From the NCBI GenBank assembly GCA_963729795.1, contig CAVSPC010000016.1:1-64000 (forward strand): a stretch of 64,000 nucleotides of DNA. The letters are read 5' to 3'. The stretch's first letter is position 1, and each line of letters opens with the position of its first letter. Positions 35,051 to 43,888 of this stretch are shown here, in pieces. Source of the stretch: CAWBBA01 sp963729795. Lineage in GTDB: Bacteria; Desulfobacterota; Desulfomonilia; Desulfomonilales; Desulfomonilaceae. The notes beneath the pieces were generated by a model. It worked only from the letters and a program-made list of their open reading frames with translations. It was not told the DNA's origin and ran no database searches. Both the position numbers and the translations under genes were made by a program.

Positions 35051-35755
35051 AGTCGCAGGCCGTGTGGGAGCGTAGCCACCGGCAATAAGCTTATCGAAAA
35101 TGTCTCTACGCGAGTTTGTGCAGGAGAATCAGGCACGATTGCACGCATGAAGAATTAGTAACCGTCATCGGACAATGAGTCCCGCGGTCAGCGCGGGATC
35201 ACCGCCGAGAATGAAGAAAAAAACGTAGCTCACTGAAGTCCGCCAGGATCCCCTGTGGTCTTGGACATGTTGTTTGATTTTCACAATTGCTTTCAATCTG
35301 GATCTAATTGCATTCCTTATCCGCATCATGGCAGGGAGTCAACCTTTTCAATCAATTAGCTAAGGAATTCCAATCCCCACAAGAATTTATAAAACTACGA
35401 AAGTGCTTGATGAATTTTCTCCGCAAGGTGGCTCTAGGATTCAGCGATTGTTTTCAAATGCTCGAGATAAGTGCAACGCGGTTCAACGGCAAGCCGAATC
35501 TGTTCAACCACTTCTAAACTGTATCCTTGAAGTCCGACGATTCTCTCGGAATTATTGGTCATCAACCGCTGAACTTCAATTCTTTGGTTACCGGGAATTT
35601 TCCCCCTGATCGGCCTGAGGCCGTTTTGGGTTGTATCCGTGGATAAAATGTGGTATGCGAATAGCTGAGTTGGGTAAGAGAATTACCCGTGAACTCTATT
35701 TTCTTTCTTGCTTGATTTTTCCCCGACTGTTAAAGGTACTAAGGGCTGCCGTCCG
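35051..35755. other. intergenic region with one GC hairpin
   Basis: About 700 bp without a supported gene. A stem TCCCGCG/CGCGGGA lies at 35180-35198, 130 bp after the CAP gene. The rest (35280-35700) is AT-richer and holds only short ORFs with no ribosome site. The promoter of the M23-like gene should lie near 35640-35740. Confidence 0.45.
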
Positions 35756-37105
35756 ATGAAGTACTATCCAGGGTTGAGAAGACCTGCAAAGCGCATTTCC
35801 TACGCGAAGATACTGACTGTTGCAGTCATTATCACAGCGATTTCCCTGGTTGCCGGATTTGCCGACTTCCTTCTTGGTTTCATAAATAATTCTCCGGTCT
35901 GTTCTTATATACCCCAAGCCGCTTCAGCAAAAATTGATGCCGATTCGTCTCGTACTGTTCGCGGCTCGTCAGCATGCAATGTTCTCCCAAATGGGAATCC
36001 AGTTGAAATCTCGGACATGACGAGTAACGGGGATACTCTGCTCTCCCTGTTTTCGCTCAGCTTCTGCGACACCAACGAAGTCAGACGAGTCGCCCAAAGC
36101 CTGGCCTCAGTGATCCAAGCTGACCTTGGAAAACGTTTTCTGCCGACGGCTGAGATCCCCCCCGGGAAGAGGTTTGTTATCCGCGTTGATGAGAAGGGCC
36201 AGTTCAAGGAAGCTACTATTGAGCTGGATCCGGCACGAGTCTTTCATTGTAAAAAAGAGAACAACATCATCAAATCGTGGAAGGAAGATGTAGTCCTGGA
36301 CTACAAGACGGAAATGCTTTGTTTCAAAGTCCGACGCGATATTGTCCGCTCCGTATTGGCTGCCCACGAGAGGAGAGAACTGGCTCTCAAGCTTACTCAT
36401 GTGTTCCGATGGGATATTGATTTTCAATCAGACATAAGGAGAGGGGACAAGTGCAAAATCGTCTTTGAAAGACGCTACGCGGACGACAGACCTGCCGGGT
36501 ATGGAAGAATCCTTCTGGCGATTTACGACGGCAAGCGCACCGGCAGGAAGACCGCGTGTCTCTTCAACGGTGAGTATTACAATGAAAACGGAGTTGAACT
36601 CAAGAAGGACTACCTGAGAGCACCTCTGAACACGCTTCGTATCACCTCAGGTTACGGCTGGCGCATCCATCCCATACTTCACGTGTGGAAATTTCATACC
36701 GGCGTGGATTATGGCGCTCCCACCGGCACACCGGTATACGCCATCGCCGACGGAACGGTCACTTTTCAAGGCCGTGGAAAAGCATACGGCCTCTACGTGT
36801 GCATACGTCATGAAAACGGCTATGAAAGCCGTTACAGCCATCTCAGTTCCATACTGGTAAAGGCGGGCCAAAAGGTCAAACAACGCCAAACAATTGGCCT
36901 CGTGGGATCTACCGGTCGATCTACCGGGCACCATCTTTTTTTTGAAATTATAGCTAACGGGAAGCGGATTGATCCGACGAAAATAAAGATGTTCAACAAT
37001 CCTAAAGCCGTCCCTGCTCCACTTAAAACCAGATTCGACGCCGTGATGAACGCTCAGGCTCATATTCTGAGGCAGGCTGCAACAAATAATAATCCCCACG
37101 CGTAA
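35756..37105 (+). CDS. M23/LytM-domain protein with a degenerate zinc site
   Basis: This 449-residue protein has one membrane anchor (ILTVAVIITAISLVAGFADFLLGF) near residues 18-42 and an OapA/LysM-like middle region resembling MepM-type endopeptidases (NGDTLLSLFSLSFCDTNEVRRVAQSL, IRVDEKGQFKEATIEL, RRGDKCKIVFERRY). A C-terminal LytM domain follows: ITSGYGWRIHPILHVWKFHTGVDYGAPTGTPVYAIADG, then YGLYVCIRHENGYESRYSHLS. The first zinc motif HTGVD (H314, D318) and the SHLS histidine are kept. However, the HxH motif usually written GPHLHFE reads GHHLFFE (H393, F395), so the last zinc ligand is Phe. The protein is therefore likely non-catalytic, perhaps an EnvC/NlpD-type amidase activator. ATG 35756 is preferred over an upstream TTG. 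Confidence 0.88.
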   Translation: MKYYPGLRRPAKRISYAKILTVAVIITAISLVAGFADFLLGFINNSPVCSYIPQAASAKIDADSSRTVRGSSACNVLPNGNPVEISDMTSNGDTLLSLFSLSFCDTNEVRRVAQSLASVIQADLGKRFLPTAEIPPGKRFVIRVDEKGQFKEATIELDPARVFHCKKENNIIKSWKEDVVLDYKTEMLCFKVRRDIVRSVLAAHERRELALKLTHVFRWDIDFQSDIRRGDKCKIVFERRYADDRPAGYGRILLAIYDGKRTGRKTACLFNGEYYNENGVELKKDYLRAPLNTLRITSGYGWRIHPILHVWKFHTGVDYGAPTGTPVYAIADGTVTFQGRGKAYGLYVCIRHENGYESRYSHLSSILVKAGQKVKQRQTIGLVGSTGRSTGHHLFFEIIANGKRIDPTKIKMFNNPKAVPAPLKTRFDAVMNAQAHILRQAATNNNPHA

Positions 37106-37145
37106 CCGTCCCTCCATTAAATGACCACTTGAATTAAGCCTTGTT

Positions 37146-38744
37146 CTATGACCTGCCCCGGGTCAGAGCCCATCTAATCGTCGTGGCTACAAGATAGGCT
37201 GCGCCGGCAATGATAATGGTAGTGGCTCCCGCCGGATAATCAGGCCCATAGCTCACCACAAGTCCGGATGTGGTAAAGATTGCGCACAAAATAGCTGAAA
37301 TGGCCATCATGCGCCACATGGTGTTGGACAATAGTGCCGCAATACCTATGGGCAGGGTCAACAAAGCTATTACCATCACAATGCCGACCACTGTGGCAAG
37401 GACAACCACTGTCAAGGCGGCCAGCCCAAGCAATAGCAGATAAAATAGCTCAACCTTGAGACCCCGCAGGCGTGCGAACTCCTGATCAAAACAGACTGCC
37501 AGGAACTGGTTATAAAATAGGAGCCCCAGGGCCACTATTATGGCGTCCAGCCCGGCAAGCATCCACAGGTCAGTACTGGACACCATGAGAATGTTGCCAA
37601 ACAAGTATCCCATCAGGTCTTCGCTGTAACCGGGCGTTCGGGAAATGAAGACTATCCCGGCGGCCATGCCCACTGCCCAGAGTGCACTGATGACGGTGTC
37701 TTCCCTTTGCTTGGCCCGGAGGCTCACCAGACCGATGATGATAGCCGCGATAATTGCTGTCACCAGAGCGCCGTGGAGGGGAATCACTCCATGCAAATGG
37801 TACACTCTATGAAGGTACAGAGCTGCGCCCATTCCTCCCAATACGGTATGCGCAATACCGTCGGCAATATACGAAATTCGCCGAACAACGATATAGGTCC
37901 CGATAATTCCACAGGCCACACTTGCAAGAATTCCGGTCAAGAGCGCATTTTGGAGAAAGGAGTAGTGCTGCAGATCTGTCAAAAATTCCGAACAAACGCA
38001 CTTCTCCTCACCGTTATGCCTCACTATTTTCATAGGTGAGCCATAAATCTCGTTGATTATTTCGCCGGTTATTTCACTGGTGGGGTGCATCATTACCTTA
38101 CGTTTGACGCATACCACACTTTTTACGACTTCCGAGACAAATCCGAGGTCATGGGAAACCATTACCACAGTGAGGCGTAGGTTCAGGGTCCGGAGCAACT
38201 CATACAGATCCCCTTCCATTACCATGTCCAGATTGGCAGTCGGTTCGTCCAGGAGCAGCAGGTCCGGTTCACAAGCCAAAGCCCGGGCTACGAACAGTCT
38301 CTGGCGCTGGCCGCCGGAAATTGATGAAAAAGCCTTCTTACGCAAGTCATACAATCCCACCTGGTCCAAGGCCGCAGCCACTATCTCTTTGTCTTTCCGC
38401 GAATAGCGTCCAAGCATGCTGCCATGACCAAGTCGCCCCATCAGAGCTACATCCATAACCGTCGCTGGAAACTGCGGATCCAATTGGGAATGCTGGGGCA
38501 TATATCCAATGCGTGGTCTAGCTTTGTCCGGCGTTAACCCAAAAATGCGGATCTCTCCACGTAAAGGACGGAGCAAACCCAAAATTAGCTTCAACAAAGT
38601 TGTTTTGCCTCCCCCGTTAGGACCTACGACGGAGACAAAATCACCTTTAGTAATGGCAAGATTCACGTCTTCCAGCACGGGATGGCCGTCATAGGAAAAC
38701 GACAAATCCTTAATAGAAATTACAAGGGAATCCTTTTCGTTCAT
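37146..38744 (-). CDS. znuCB: fused zinc ABC transporter ATPase-permease (ZnuC-ZnuB)
   Basis: One 532-residue ORF contains two proteins that are normally separate. Residues about 8-235 form the ATPase: Walker A VGPNGGGKTTLLK, Q-loop YMPQHSQLDP, signature SISGGQRQR, Walker B LLLLDEPTANLD, and H-loop VMVSHDLGF. Residues about 260-530 form an ABC-3 metal permease with seven to eight hydrophobic helices and the motifs RRISYIADGIAHTVLGGMGAAL and GYLFGNILMVSSTDL. A linker near residue 245 contains EEKCVCSEF, two cysteines that could sense or hand over metal. No frame break is visible, so this is a true fusion. znuA and a ribbon-helix-helix regulator lie upstream on the same strand. Zinc (or manganese) import is inferred from family and neighbours. 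Confidence 0.92.
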   Translation of the reverse strand: MNEKDSLVISIKDLSFSYDGHPVLEDVNLAITKGDFVSVVGPNGGGKTTLLKLILGLLRPLRGEIRIFGLTPDKARPRIGYMPQHSQLDPQFPATVMDVALMGRLGHGSMLGRYSRKDKEIVAAALDQVGLYDLRKKAFSSISGGQRQRLFVARALACEPDLLLLDEPTANLDMVMEGDLYELLRTLNLRLTVVMVSHDLGFVSEVVKSVVCVKRKVMMHPTSEITGEIINEIYGSPMKIVRHNGEEKCVCSEFLTDLQHYSFLQNALLTGILASVACGIIGTYIVVRRISYIADGIAHTVLGGMGAALYLHRVYHLHGVIPLHGALVTAIIAAIIIGLVSLRAKQREDTVISALWAVGMAAGIVFISRTPGYSEDLMGYLFGNILMVSSTDLWMLAGLDAIIVALGLLFYNQFLAVCFDQEFARLRGLKVELFYLLLLGLAALTVVVLATVVGIVMVIALLTLPIGIAALLSNTMWRMMAISAILCAIFTTSGLVVSYGPDYPAGATTIIIAGAAYLVATTIRWALTRGRS

Positions 38745-38943
38745 TTACCTATTCAGTCGTAAGGAGCAATGCCGCGTTCCCACCGGTTTTATTACGAGTC
38801 CAGCGTCCTGCCGGACGATACAATCCGATTGATTCAGAGCACTCAAGGGCAGGATTCCTTCGCTGCGCTGCCGTTTGCAATGACGTTACCTCGGTCAATC
38901 GAGAATGCCTGATCAGCTTATGGTGCGAACTTATCCCGCCCGT

Positions 38944-39894
38944 TTACTTCTTCTGGGCACGGATGGCCGATTCCAGTTTGACTGCAATTTCCTTGAGATT
39001 CTTGAGATAGTCCGCGGCCAGAGGGTCAAGGGGGACCACGGCCCCGCCAATACTTTTGGCTAAGACTTCTGCACTTTTTTTTGAGAACTGAGGCTCTACG
39101 AAGATAACCTTGATTCCATCCTTTTCGGCCAAATCTATCAATCGTGCAAGCTGTTTCCCCGTTGGCTCTTTCCCTTCCAATTCCACAGGGACCTGTTTCA
39201 GGCCGTACTCGTCTCCGAAATAACCGAAAGCGGGATGAAATACGAAGAAGCTCTTGCCTTTCACTGGAGCCAGGGCCTTTCTCAACTGTTCGTCCACAGC
39301 GTCCAGATCGGTCTGGAATTTCTTTAGATTCTTTTCGTACTGAGCCTTATGGCTGGGATCGATTCGGACCAGCGTGTTCGCTATCGTTCGAGCCTGAATC
39401 TTCGCAAGCTTCGGATTGAGCCAAGTGTGCGGGTCCATCTCGCTCGGTCCGTTGTGATGTTCGGGCTCTTCTGCCTTTGCATGGCCGTGTTCGTGCTCGT
39501 GTTCCGCCTCCTCGGCCGCAGCCTCTTCTTTGGTCATGGACCTCAGTTTTATTCCCTGCTGGAGATTCACCACTTCCAGTTTCTTGAAGGTTGATCCTGC
39601 TTTCTTGATCACTGTTTCCTCAAAGGGAAAACCCATTCCAAAGAGGACCTGTGCGTCAGCAAGCTTAGCTACAAGTTTGGGCGTCGGCTCGAATGTATGC
39701 GGTTCTTGCCCCGGGCCTACCAGTACATTGACTTCTACGTTGGGACCTCCTACGCGCTCCACGAAATAGGCGGCGGGTAATATGCTCACGAATACTTTCA
39801 CCTTGCCGGGATGTTTGACCGCGGCGCCGGCAGGAGAACCGACGCACATGGCAACGAATAATAAGAAAATCATCGTGGCGAAACATTTACGCAT
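38944..39894 (-). CDS. znuA: zinc ABC transporter substrate-binding protein ZnuA
   Basis: This is a 316-residue periplasmic metal-binding protein of the A-I cluster. It has a signal peptide (MRKCFATMIFLLFVAMCVGSPAGAA), the early ligand motif in GPGQEPHTFEPTPK, a His/Glu-rich mobile loop (EAEHEHEHGHAKAEEPEHHNG, about residues 133-153) that is diagnostic of zinc-specific ZnuA, then DPHTWLNPKLAK, VFHPAFGYFGDEYGL and the last Asp ligand region VPLDPLAADYLKNL. GGAGGT 8 nt before ATG supports the start. It lies 48 bp after the ribbon-helix-helix gene and about 200 bp before the fused transporter, most likely one operon. Confidence 0.95.
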   Translation of the reverse strand: MRKCFATMIFLLFVAMCVGSPAGAAVKHPGKVKVFVSILPAAYFVERVGGPNVEVNVLVGPGQEPHTFEPTPKLVAKLADAQVLFGMGFPFEETVIKKAGSTFKKLEVVNLQQGIKLRSMTKEEAAAEEAEHEHEHGHAKAEEPEHHNGPSEMDPHTWLNPKLAKIQARTIANTLVRIDPSHKAQYEKNLKKFQTDLDAVDEQLRKALAPVKGKSFFVFHPAFGYFGDEYGLKQVPVELEGKEPTGKQLARLIDLAEKDGIKVIFVEPQFSKKSAEVLAKSIGGAVVPLDPLAADYLKNLKEIAVKLESAIRAQKK

Positions 39895-39942
39895 CGGACA
39901 TTACCTCCGTAAATTTATTGTATCCCCGGCATTGAGGCTGTC

Positions 39943-40233
39943 TCATGCAGATTCATGGACGTGTACGGCTTCACGGGGGCTGTGGTCGCACACGACGTGA
40001 ACCGCGCTGCAGGTTTCACATTCCTCGAAATGATGATCGTTGACGAACTTGTTCCAGTGCGGCCGCTGATTAGGCATTATGACCCCTGTACCCTTGCACA
40101 GAGGACATACGCTGTCGAGAGCGGCCACCACAGCCGCGCGTATGAATTCAGATCTGTTGGGAATCCCTTTCATAGCCTCTCTGAGCGACTCAGGGACCTT
40201 GAATGTGATGATGTCTAACTTTTCTTTGCTCAT
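39943..40233 (-). CDS. ribbon-helix-helix (CopG-type) regulator with Cys/His metal-binding tail
   Basis: A 96-residue protein. The N-terminal 45 residues are a ribbon-helix-helix DNA-binding domain (KLDIITFKVPESLREAMKGIPNRSEFIRAAVVAALD). The C-terminal half is metal-binding in appearance: CPLCKGTGVIMPNQRPHWNKFVNDHHFEECETCSAVHVVCDHSP, with CxxC twice, a further Cys, and at least five His. Its position as first gene before znuA and znuCB argues for a zinc-responsive repressor taking the place of Zur, which would be a function for this family that I do not know to be described. ATG 40233 has GAGGGA 7 nt upstream. The longer frame to 40362 has no such site. It probably controls its own operon through a site such as that at 40280-40290. 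Confidence 0.85.
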   Translation of the reverse strand: MSKEKLDIITFKVPESLREAMKGIPNRSEFIRAAVVAALDSVCPLCKGTGVIMPNQRPHWNKFVNDHHFEECETCSAVHVVCDHSPREAVHVHESA

Positions 40234-40279
40234 GGGCAGTTCCCTCAAGACATGGGTAGTCTTCAAGCCGTGGCTATTA

Positions 40280-40290
40280 TTACTTCGTAA
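40280..40290. promoter_or_regulatory. short palindrome upstream of the zinc operon
   Basis: TTACTTCGTAA is an inverted repeat (TTAC/GTAA, 3-nt centre), about 47 bp before the regulator's start codon. It is a candidate operator for the ribbon-helix-helix protein, supported only by position and symmetry. Confidence 0.25.
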
Positions 40291-40570
40291 CACCGCGCTG
40301 TCAAGCCGGGCGGGCTTGAATAAAACTCCCCGCGCAAATTTGCTACAGCGCTTATCTCGCACCTATTCGCTTTCAACCAAGTGCTACCGCGTCTCTATTG
40401 GACAGTCCGGCCCAAGCAGGGTGCCTGTCGACATGCCCGTGTTTCTCTTCATCTGGAATATAGGGATTTTCGAAAGTAATCGAGGAAGAAGATGATTCTG
40501 TGGTGACATCGCCGCGCGGAACGCGGAGATGTCCATCCTTCTTTGGAAGACGAGACGCCTGGGTCGGCGT

Positions 40571-41584
40571 CTAACTGCGATTATCCATGAGCTGCCCTCC
40601 GTAGGCCAGCCTATAGACATGCTCAGCGCCTTCTTTGGACCGGAAGGCAAGCCCATCCTCTTCCAAAGCATCGAGATATCCCCTGGTTGAGGAAACCCCG
40701 AAGAAGATGTCTAGTCCGGAAAGTGTGCCCAAAAGTTCTTTTGCCACCAGAAACTGAGTCATTCCCCTGTATTTCTCCGGGGAAGCCTCGTTCCGCTCAA
40801 GAATCCGCCGAATTTGTTTACGGCGCCTGCCGTGGTGACCCCGGATTCGCTGGATGCGGACTTTGAGATTCTCGAAGGGCGTCCCGTGCCCGGGGAACAC
40901 AGTTTTTACGCCCAGGCCCGCTATCAGTTCAAGGGTCGCTTGATGGCTGACCAAGCTCTTATGTTCACTGGAACCGGTTTTTTCTATCGTAGGATTAGAG
41001 ATTATCTCCGGCAAAAGAGTATCTCCGGAGAACAAGGAGCCGTCCGCCTTGTTGTAAAGACATACGGAGCCGGGGCTATGGCCGGGCGTATGAATGACCT
41101 CCAACGCGAAGTCGTCAAACTCGAAAACCGTGCCGTTTTCCATCGTTGTCTCGGCGGCAATCGGGCTGCACCTATTCTGGTAACGTGAGAGGATCAATTC
41201 GATCAATTCATCAATGAGACCGTATGGAATCCCGGCTTCCACAAAGAATTGTCGAAAATCTTCTTGCTTGCTGCTGTATTGCTCCTCGCGTCCGTTAGCC
41301 CACTGAAGAGTGTCCCAGTCGTGTAAGAACACTTCTGCCTCGCTAATCTGTGCAATTCTTCCGGCGAGCCCAACATGATCCATGTGGCCGTGAGTCACGA
41401 TTATCCTGCGAATGTCCCGGAGTTTTCCGCCCTGAGCTCTTATTGCGGACCGGATCGTCTCCAGGCCTTCATCTGAGTTCACGCCGGTATCGATCAAAGT
41501 GGGAAGGGCGCCTGGGATGTAATAGCAGTTTACCCATTTGACAGGATAAGGAATTGGAACTTGGATTCGGTTTATGCTAGTCAT
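40571..41584 (-). CDS. MBL-fold metallo-hydrolase
   Basis: This is a 337-residue metallo-beta-lactamase-fold hydrolase. Metal ligands appear in order: THGHMDHVGLAG (HxHxDH), the His in VIHTPGHSPGSVCLYN, SGDTLLPE with the bridging Asp, and a final His in VFPGHGTPF. A C-terminal helical domain follows (GRRRKQIRRILERNEASPEKYRGM...LLGTLSGLDIFFGVSSTRGYLDALEEDGL), as in RNase Z-like/glyoxalase II-like 'LACTB2' members, where it forms a winged-helix lid. Probably cytoplasmic thioesterase or phosphodiesterase; the substrate is not evident. It stands alone between the zinc operon and a surface-glycan block. Confidence 0.92.
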   Translation of the reverse strand: MTSINRIQVPIPYPVKWVNCYYIPGALPTLIDTGVNSDEGLETIRSAIRAQGGKLRDIRRIIVTHGHMDHVGLAGRIAQISEAEVFLHDWDTLQWANGREEQYSSKQEDFRQFFVEAGIPYGLIDELIELILSRYQNRCSPIAAETTMENGTVFEFDDFALEVIHTPGHSPGSVCLYNKADGSLFSGDTLLPEIISNPTIEKTGSSEHKSLVSHQATLELIAGLGVKTVFPGHGTPFENLKVRIQRIRGHHGRRRKQIRRILERNEASPEKYRGMTQFLVAKELLGTLSGLDIFFGVSSTRGYLDALEEDGLAFRSKEGAEHVYRLAYGGQLMDNRS

Positions 41585-41668
41585 GAGTCTCGTCTATCCC
41601 ATTGGTTAGTGGTATTGCGCCGATTCATTGTAGTGTGGGACGGTCGGCAGAAAGGATATTAATGTAAC

Positions 41669-41800
41669 ATGGAAGATGCTAACGCGCTTATTATTTTTGT
41701 GGTTTTGGCTGGAATCCTCATATTTGCGGTCATCCTGTTGGGGCCGTCTCTGTTCAGTTCTTATCAGAATTGGAAAATAAAGCGGGGGCTAAAAAAATAA
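41669..41800 (+). CDS. single-span small membrane protein
   Basis: This 43-residue ORF reads a short acidic head (MEDANA), a hydrophobic helix LIIFVVLAGILIFAVILLG, and a basic tail (NWKIKRGLKK), which is the positive-inside pattern. AAGGA is about 12 nt upstream, rather far. The ORF ends 11 bp before the convergent end of the membrane-protein gene. It resembles the many short one-helix proteins next to membrane complexes, but nothing specific is recognised. It could be fortuitous. Confidence 0.45.
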   Translation: MEDANALIIFVVLAGILIFAVILLGPSLFSSYQNWKIKRGLKK

Positions 41801-41811
41801 TAGTTTGGCAT

Positions 41812-43557
41812 TCAGCGCATGTCAATCACGCGGATGCCACCCTTATTGTAAATCGGCGGAAAGGTTTTCTCATCCAGGACCGCAAAATGCGCCCGAAACT
41901 TGACGAGGTCCCTGATGTAGCTATCAAACGGTTCAAAATGGATTTCGCCTTTCTTTAGATAGTCTGGTTTGAAATCCGCATCCCTGACGATCAGGTAATC
42001 GATCCCGTTCTTCCGGCAGAATTCACGAACCACTTCCGGATCCTGGGCATAATAGGCCCGGAAGAGATCGAAAGTTCTTTTCTTTATTATGCTCCAATAC
42101 GTTTTATACCACGTGTGCGACAGCTTGTAAGTGACGAAGGCCTTCCTGCGACCAAAAGTGAGCACGTTATCCATTAGCGAGGGATTACCGGCCATGAGAC
42201 TTGACTTGGGAGTTGATTGGACGAACTTGTACAAGGCAGCGTCCTTGGAGTAGTCGTATATCCCTGTGCGATAGAGCGAAAATGCCGCCAAAACAATGAA
42301 GAGGGTACTCGCCAGAGGAAACGCTATTCGATCCGGTACAAGCGCTCTAAGCGCTGCCCTGATGCACGCGCCTATGGCTACGCAGTAAAATATGTTGAGA
42401 GAAAACTCCACGTACCGTCTCGGCACAAACAACTTGAAGATGAGCGCACAAGCTGCAACATAGCAAAGCAAGGAGGCGACAAAGAGATAGCTGAAGACCC
42501 TGAAACCCGAGAGATCAATATCCCACTTGCCTCTGGCCAGGCCAAAAATGATAAGTGCGATTCCCGGAATTGCCAAAATCCATGCCACAAGCGGTCCCCA
42601 GGTTAAGAACGGCAAATTGAAAATCCAGGGACGAATCAACTCATAGAAAAGCGAAGGAATCGGCACAAGCTCGTAACGCCCCGCAGCCGAATATTCGAGC
42701 TTGCCCACCATTTCTCCCCATGTAACAAGCGGACCAAATTCGTGCGGGCTGTAAACGGCATATTTCAATAAGATCAGGATACAACCTGCCATCACCAGAA
42801 GGCCGCTCAAGACGACGGACACAGGTGGAATTGATGACGCACGAAGTCCACTTATTAGGTTTGAGAAAAAACCGACCTTTTGAACGTTTGGTATCGCTTT
42901 TCGACTCGAAGCGACAACCCACTGGGGAGAGGAAATGAAATAGCCGTGATCCGTCAGCCAAGGCAGAACGATCTTTCCAATGTTATAGACAAGAAATACC
43001 CCGTAAGTGACGAAACAAAGGAGGAAGATATAAGGATTGAGAACCGACTGGAGGAGTACCAGTATACCTGCTCCGATCAGGTTGTTCCGGCTCAGGAAGA
43101 AAAGGTATGCCGCGAGCAAAGGAAAAGCGAAGCTCTGGGACAAGCCCCCGGAAATTTTGCTCATAAAATGGCCCATGATGCAAAAGGTGCAGCCGATGAA
43201 TACCGCGGTCAGATCATCGTGAAACTGAAGGCCTATTCCGTATAGTAATCCCGCGGTTATGACGAACAAAAGACCGGTGAGGACCTTGGTAAATTGGACA
43301 GGATTGATAAAAGGGGCAGCAGCTCTATAAATCCCCTGGACACCCCACGGAACATAATTTTTGGCGTATGCTGTCAAGAGGTCGTTGCGATAAAGCTCCG
43401 GGTCTCGCCATTGCTGCATCCAGAAGATTTGCTGGCGTACATCGTCGTTGGTAAGATAAGGATTTGTCAGCGCGGGCCAGTGAGCACAAGCATACACGGC
43501 AGAGGCCGCGAGCAACACGTAGAGTAAGTGAATGGTGCGGCTGAAATTTCCGTGCAT
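41812..43557 (-). CDS. polytopic membrane protein, possible lipid-linked-sugar glycosyltransferase
   Basis: A 581-residue integral membrane protein with about ten to eleven hydrophobic helices. The first periplasmic loop contains PYLTNDDVRQQIFWMQQWRDPELYRNDLLTAY. It has an acidic pair followed by W and R residues, reminiscent of the first loop of GT-C glycosyltransferases (GT39/83 style). The C-terminal 110 residues are soluble, with RKNGIDYLIVRDADFKPDYLKKGEI. It begins at ATG 43557, with AAAGGA 6 nt upstream. That start lies only a few bases from a block of mobile repeats (43571-43888). Its strand and position next to two GT4 genes fit polysaccharide or glycolipid assembly, but I cannot name the family with confidence. 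Confidence 0.7.
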   Translation of the reverse strand: MHGNFSRTIHLLYVLLAASAVYACAHWPALTNPYLTNDDVRQQIFWMQQWRDPELYRNDLLTAYAKNYVPWGVQGIYRAAAPFINPVQFTKVLTGLLFVITAGLLYGIGLQFHDDLTAVFIGCTFCIMGHFMSKISGGLSQSFAFPLLAAYLFFLSRNNLIGAGILVLLQSVLNPYIFLLCFVTYGVFLVYNIGKIVLPWLTDHGYFISSPQWVVASSRKAIPNVQKVGFFSNLISGLRASSIPPVSVVLSGLLVMAGCILILLKYAVYSPHEFGPLVTWGEMVGKLEYSAAGRYELVPIPSLFYELIRPWIFNLPFLTWGPLVAWILAIPGIALIIFGLARGKWDIDLSGFRVFSYLFVASLLCYVAACALIFKLFVPRRYVEFSLNIFYCVAIGACIRAALRALVPDRIAFPLASTLFIVLAAFSLYRTGIYDYSKDAALYKFVQSTPKSSLMAGNPSLMDNVLTFGRRKAFVTYKLSHTWYKTYWSIIKKRTFDLFRAYYAQDPEVVREFCRKNGIDYLIVRDADFKPDYLKKGEIHFEPFDSYIRDLVKFRAHFAVLDEKTFPPIYNKGGIRVIDMR

Positions 43558-43570
43558 TCGAAATCCTTTA

Positions 43571-43671
43571 CCCGGCAATCCCGCGTTCCGCGCGGGACCG
43601 GGCTACTATCCCACGTCCCTTCGGGACGCTTGCATTTGAGCCCCCTTGGGGCGATTGAAAGTAGACCGGTG
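43571..43671 (-). repeat. partial family-B repeat that hosts a nested insertion
   Basis: Sequence from CCCGGCAATCCCGCG to CCGGTG matches the internal part of the family B elements (CTACTATCCC, GTCCCttcGGGAC, GCCCCC...GGGGC, AGACCGG). Its other side continues after 43888 with CACCGGGCTG. The full unit at 43752 onward is a direct repeat of it about 147 bp away. Confidence 0.75.
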
Positions 43672-43888
43672 CTTAAGAAACTGTCTCAAAATCAGGGCAC
43701 GAGTAAAATGCGTGGCGCGATAGACTGTTGCCCCGGCAATGAATTACCGGGCTACTATCCCACGTCCCTTCGGGACGCTTGCATTTGAGCCCCCTTGGGG
43801 CGGCTGAAAGTAGCCCGGTGCTTCAGCTCCGGGCTGCCATCGTGGCACGATTCCGGGCATCAAAATAGTTTTGAGACACTTTCTTAAG
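43672..43888 (-). mobile_element. MITE-like element, family B copy 2 (217 bp), nested
   Basis: Ends are CTTAAGAAACTGTCTC at 43672 and the complement CTTAAGAAAGTGTCTC read inward from 43888. The interior, on the minus strand, matches copy 1 at 31331 (ATCGTGCCACGATG, AGCCCGGAGCTGAAGC, GCCCCaagGGGGC, CCCGGTAATTCATTGCCGGG). It is inserted exactly at the centre of a hairpin of a related repeat: CCGGTG on the left and CACCGG on the right would rejoin to CCGGTG-CTTAAG-CACCGG. The element is non-coding. Confidence 0.82.

Noticed and set aside
43600..43830. Two direct repeats about 147 bp apart, at first glance CRISPR-like or a tandem array
   Set aside because: The spacing comes from a nested mobile element. 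Only two copies exist, the repeat is about 75 bp with internal hairpins, and no cas gene is present.
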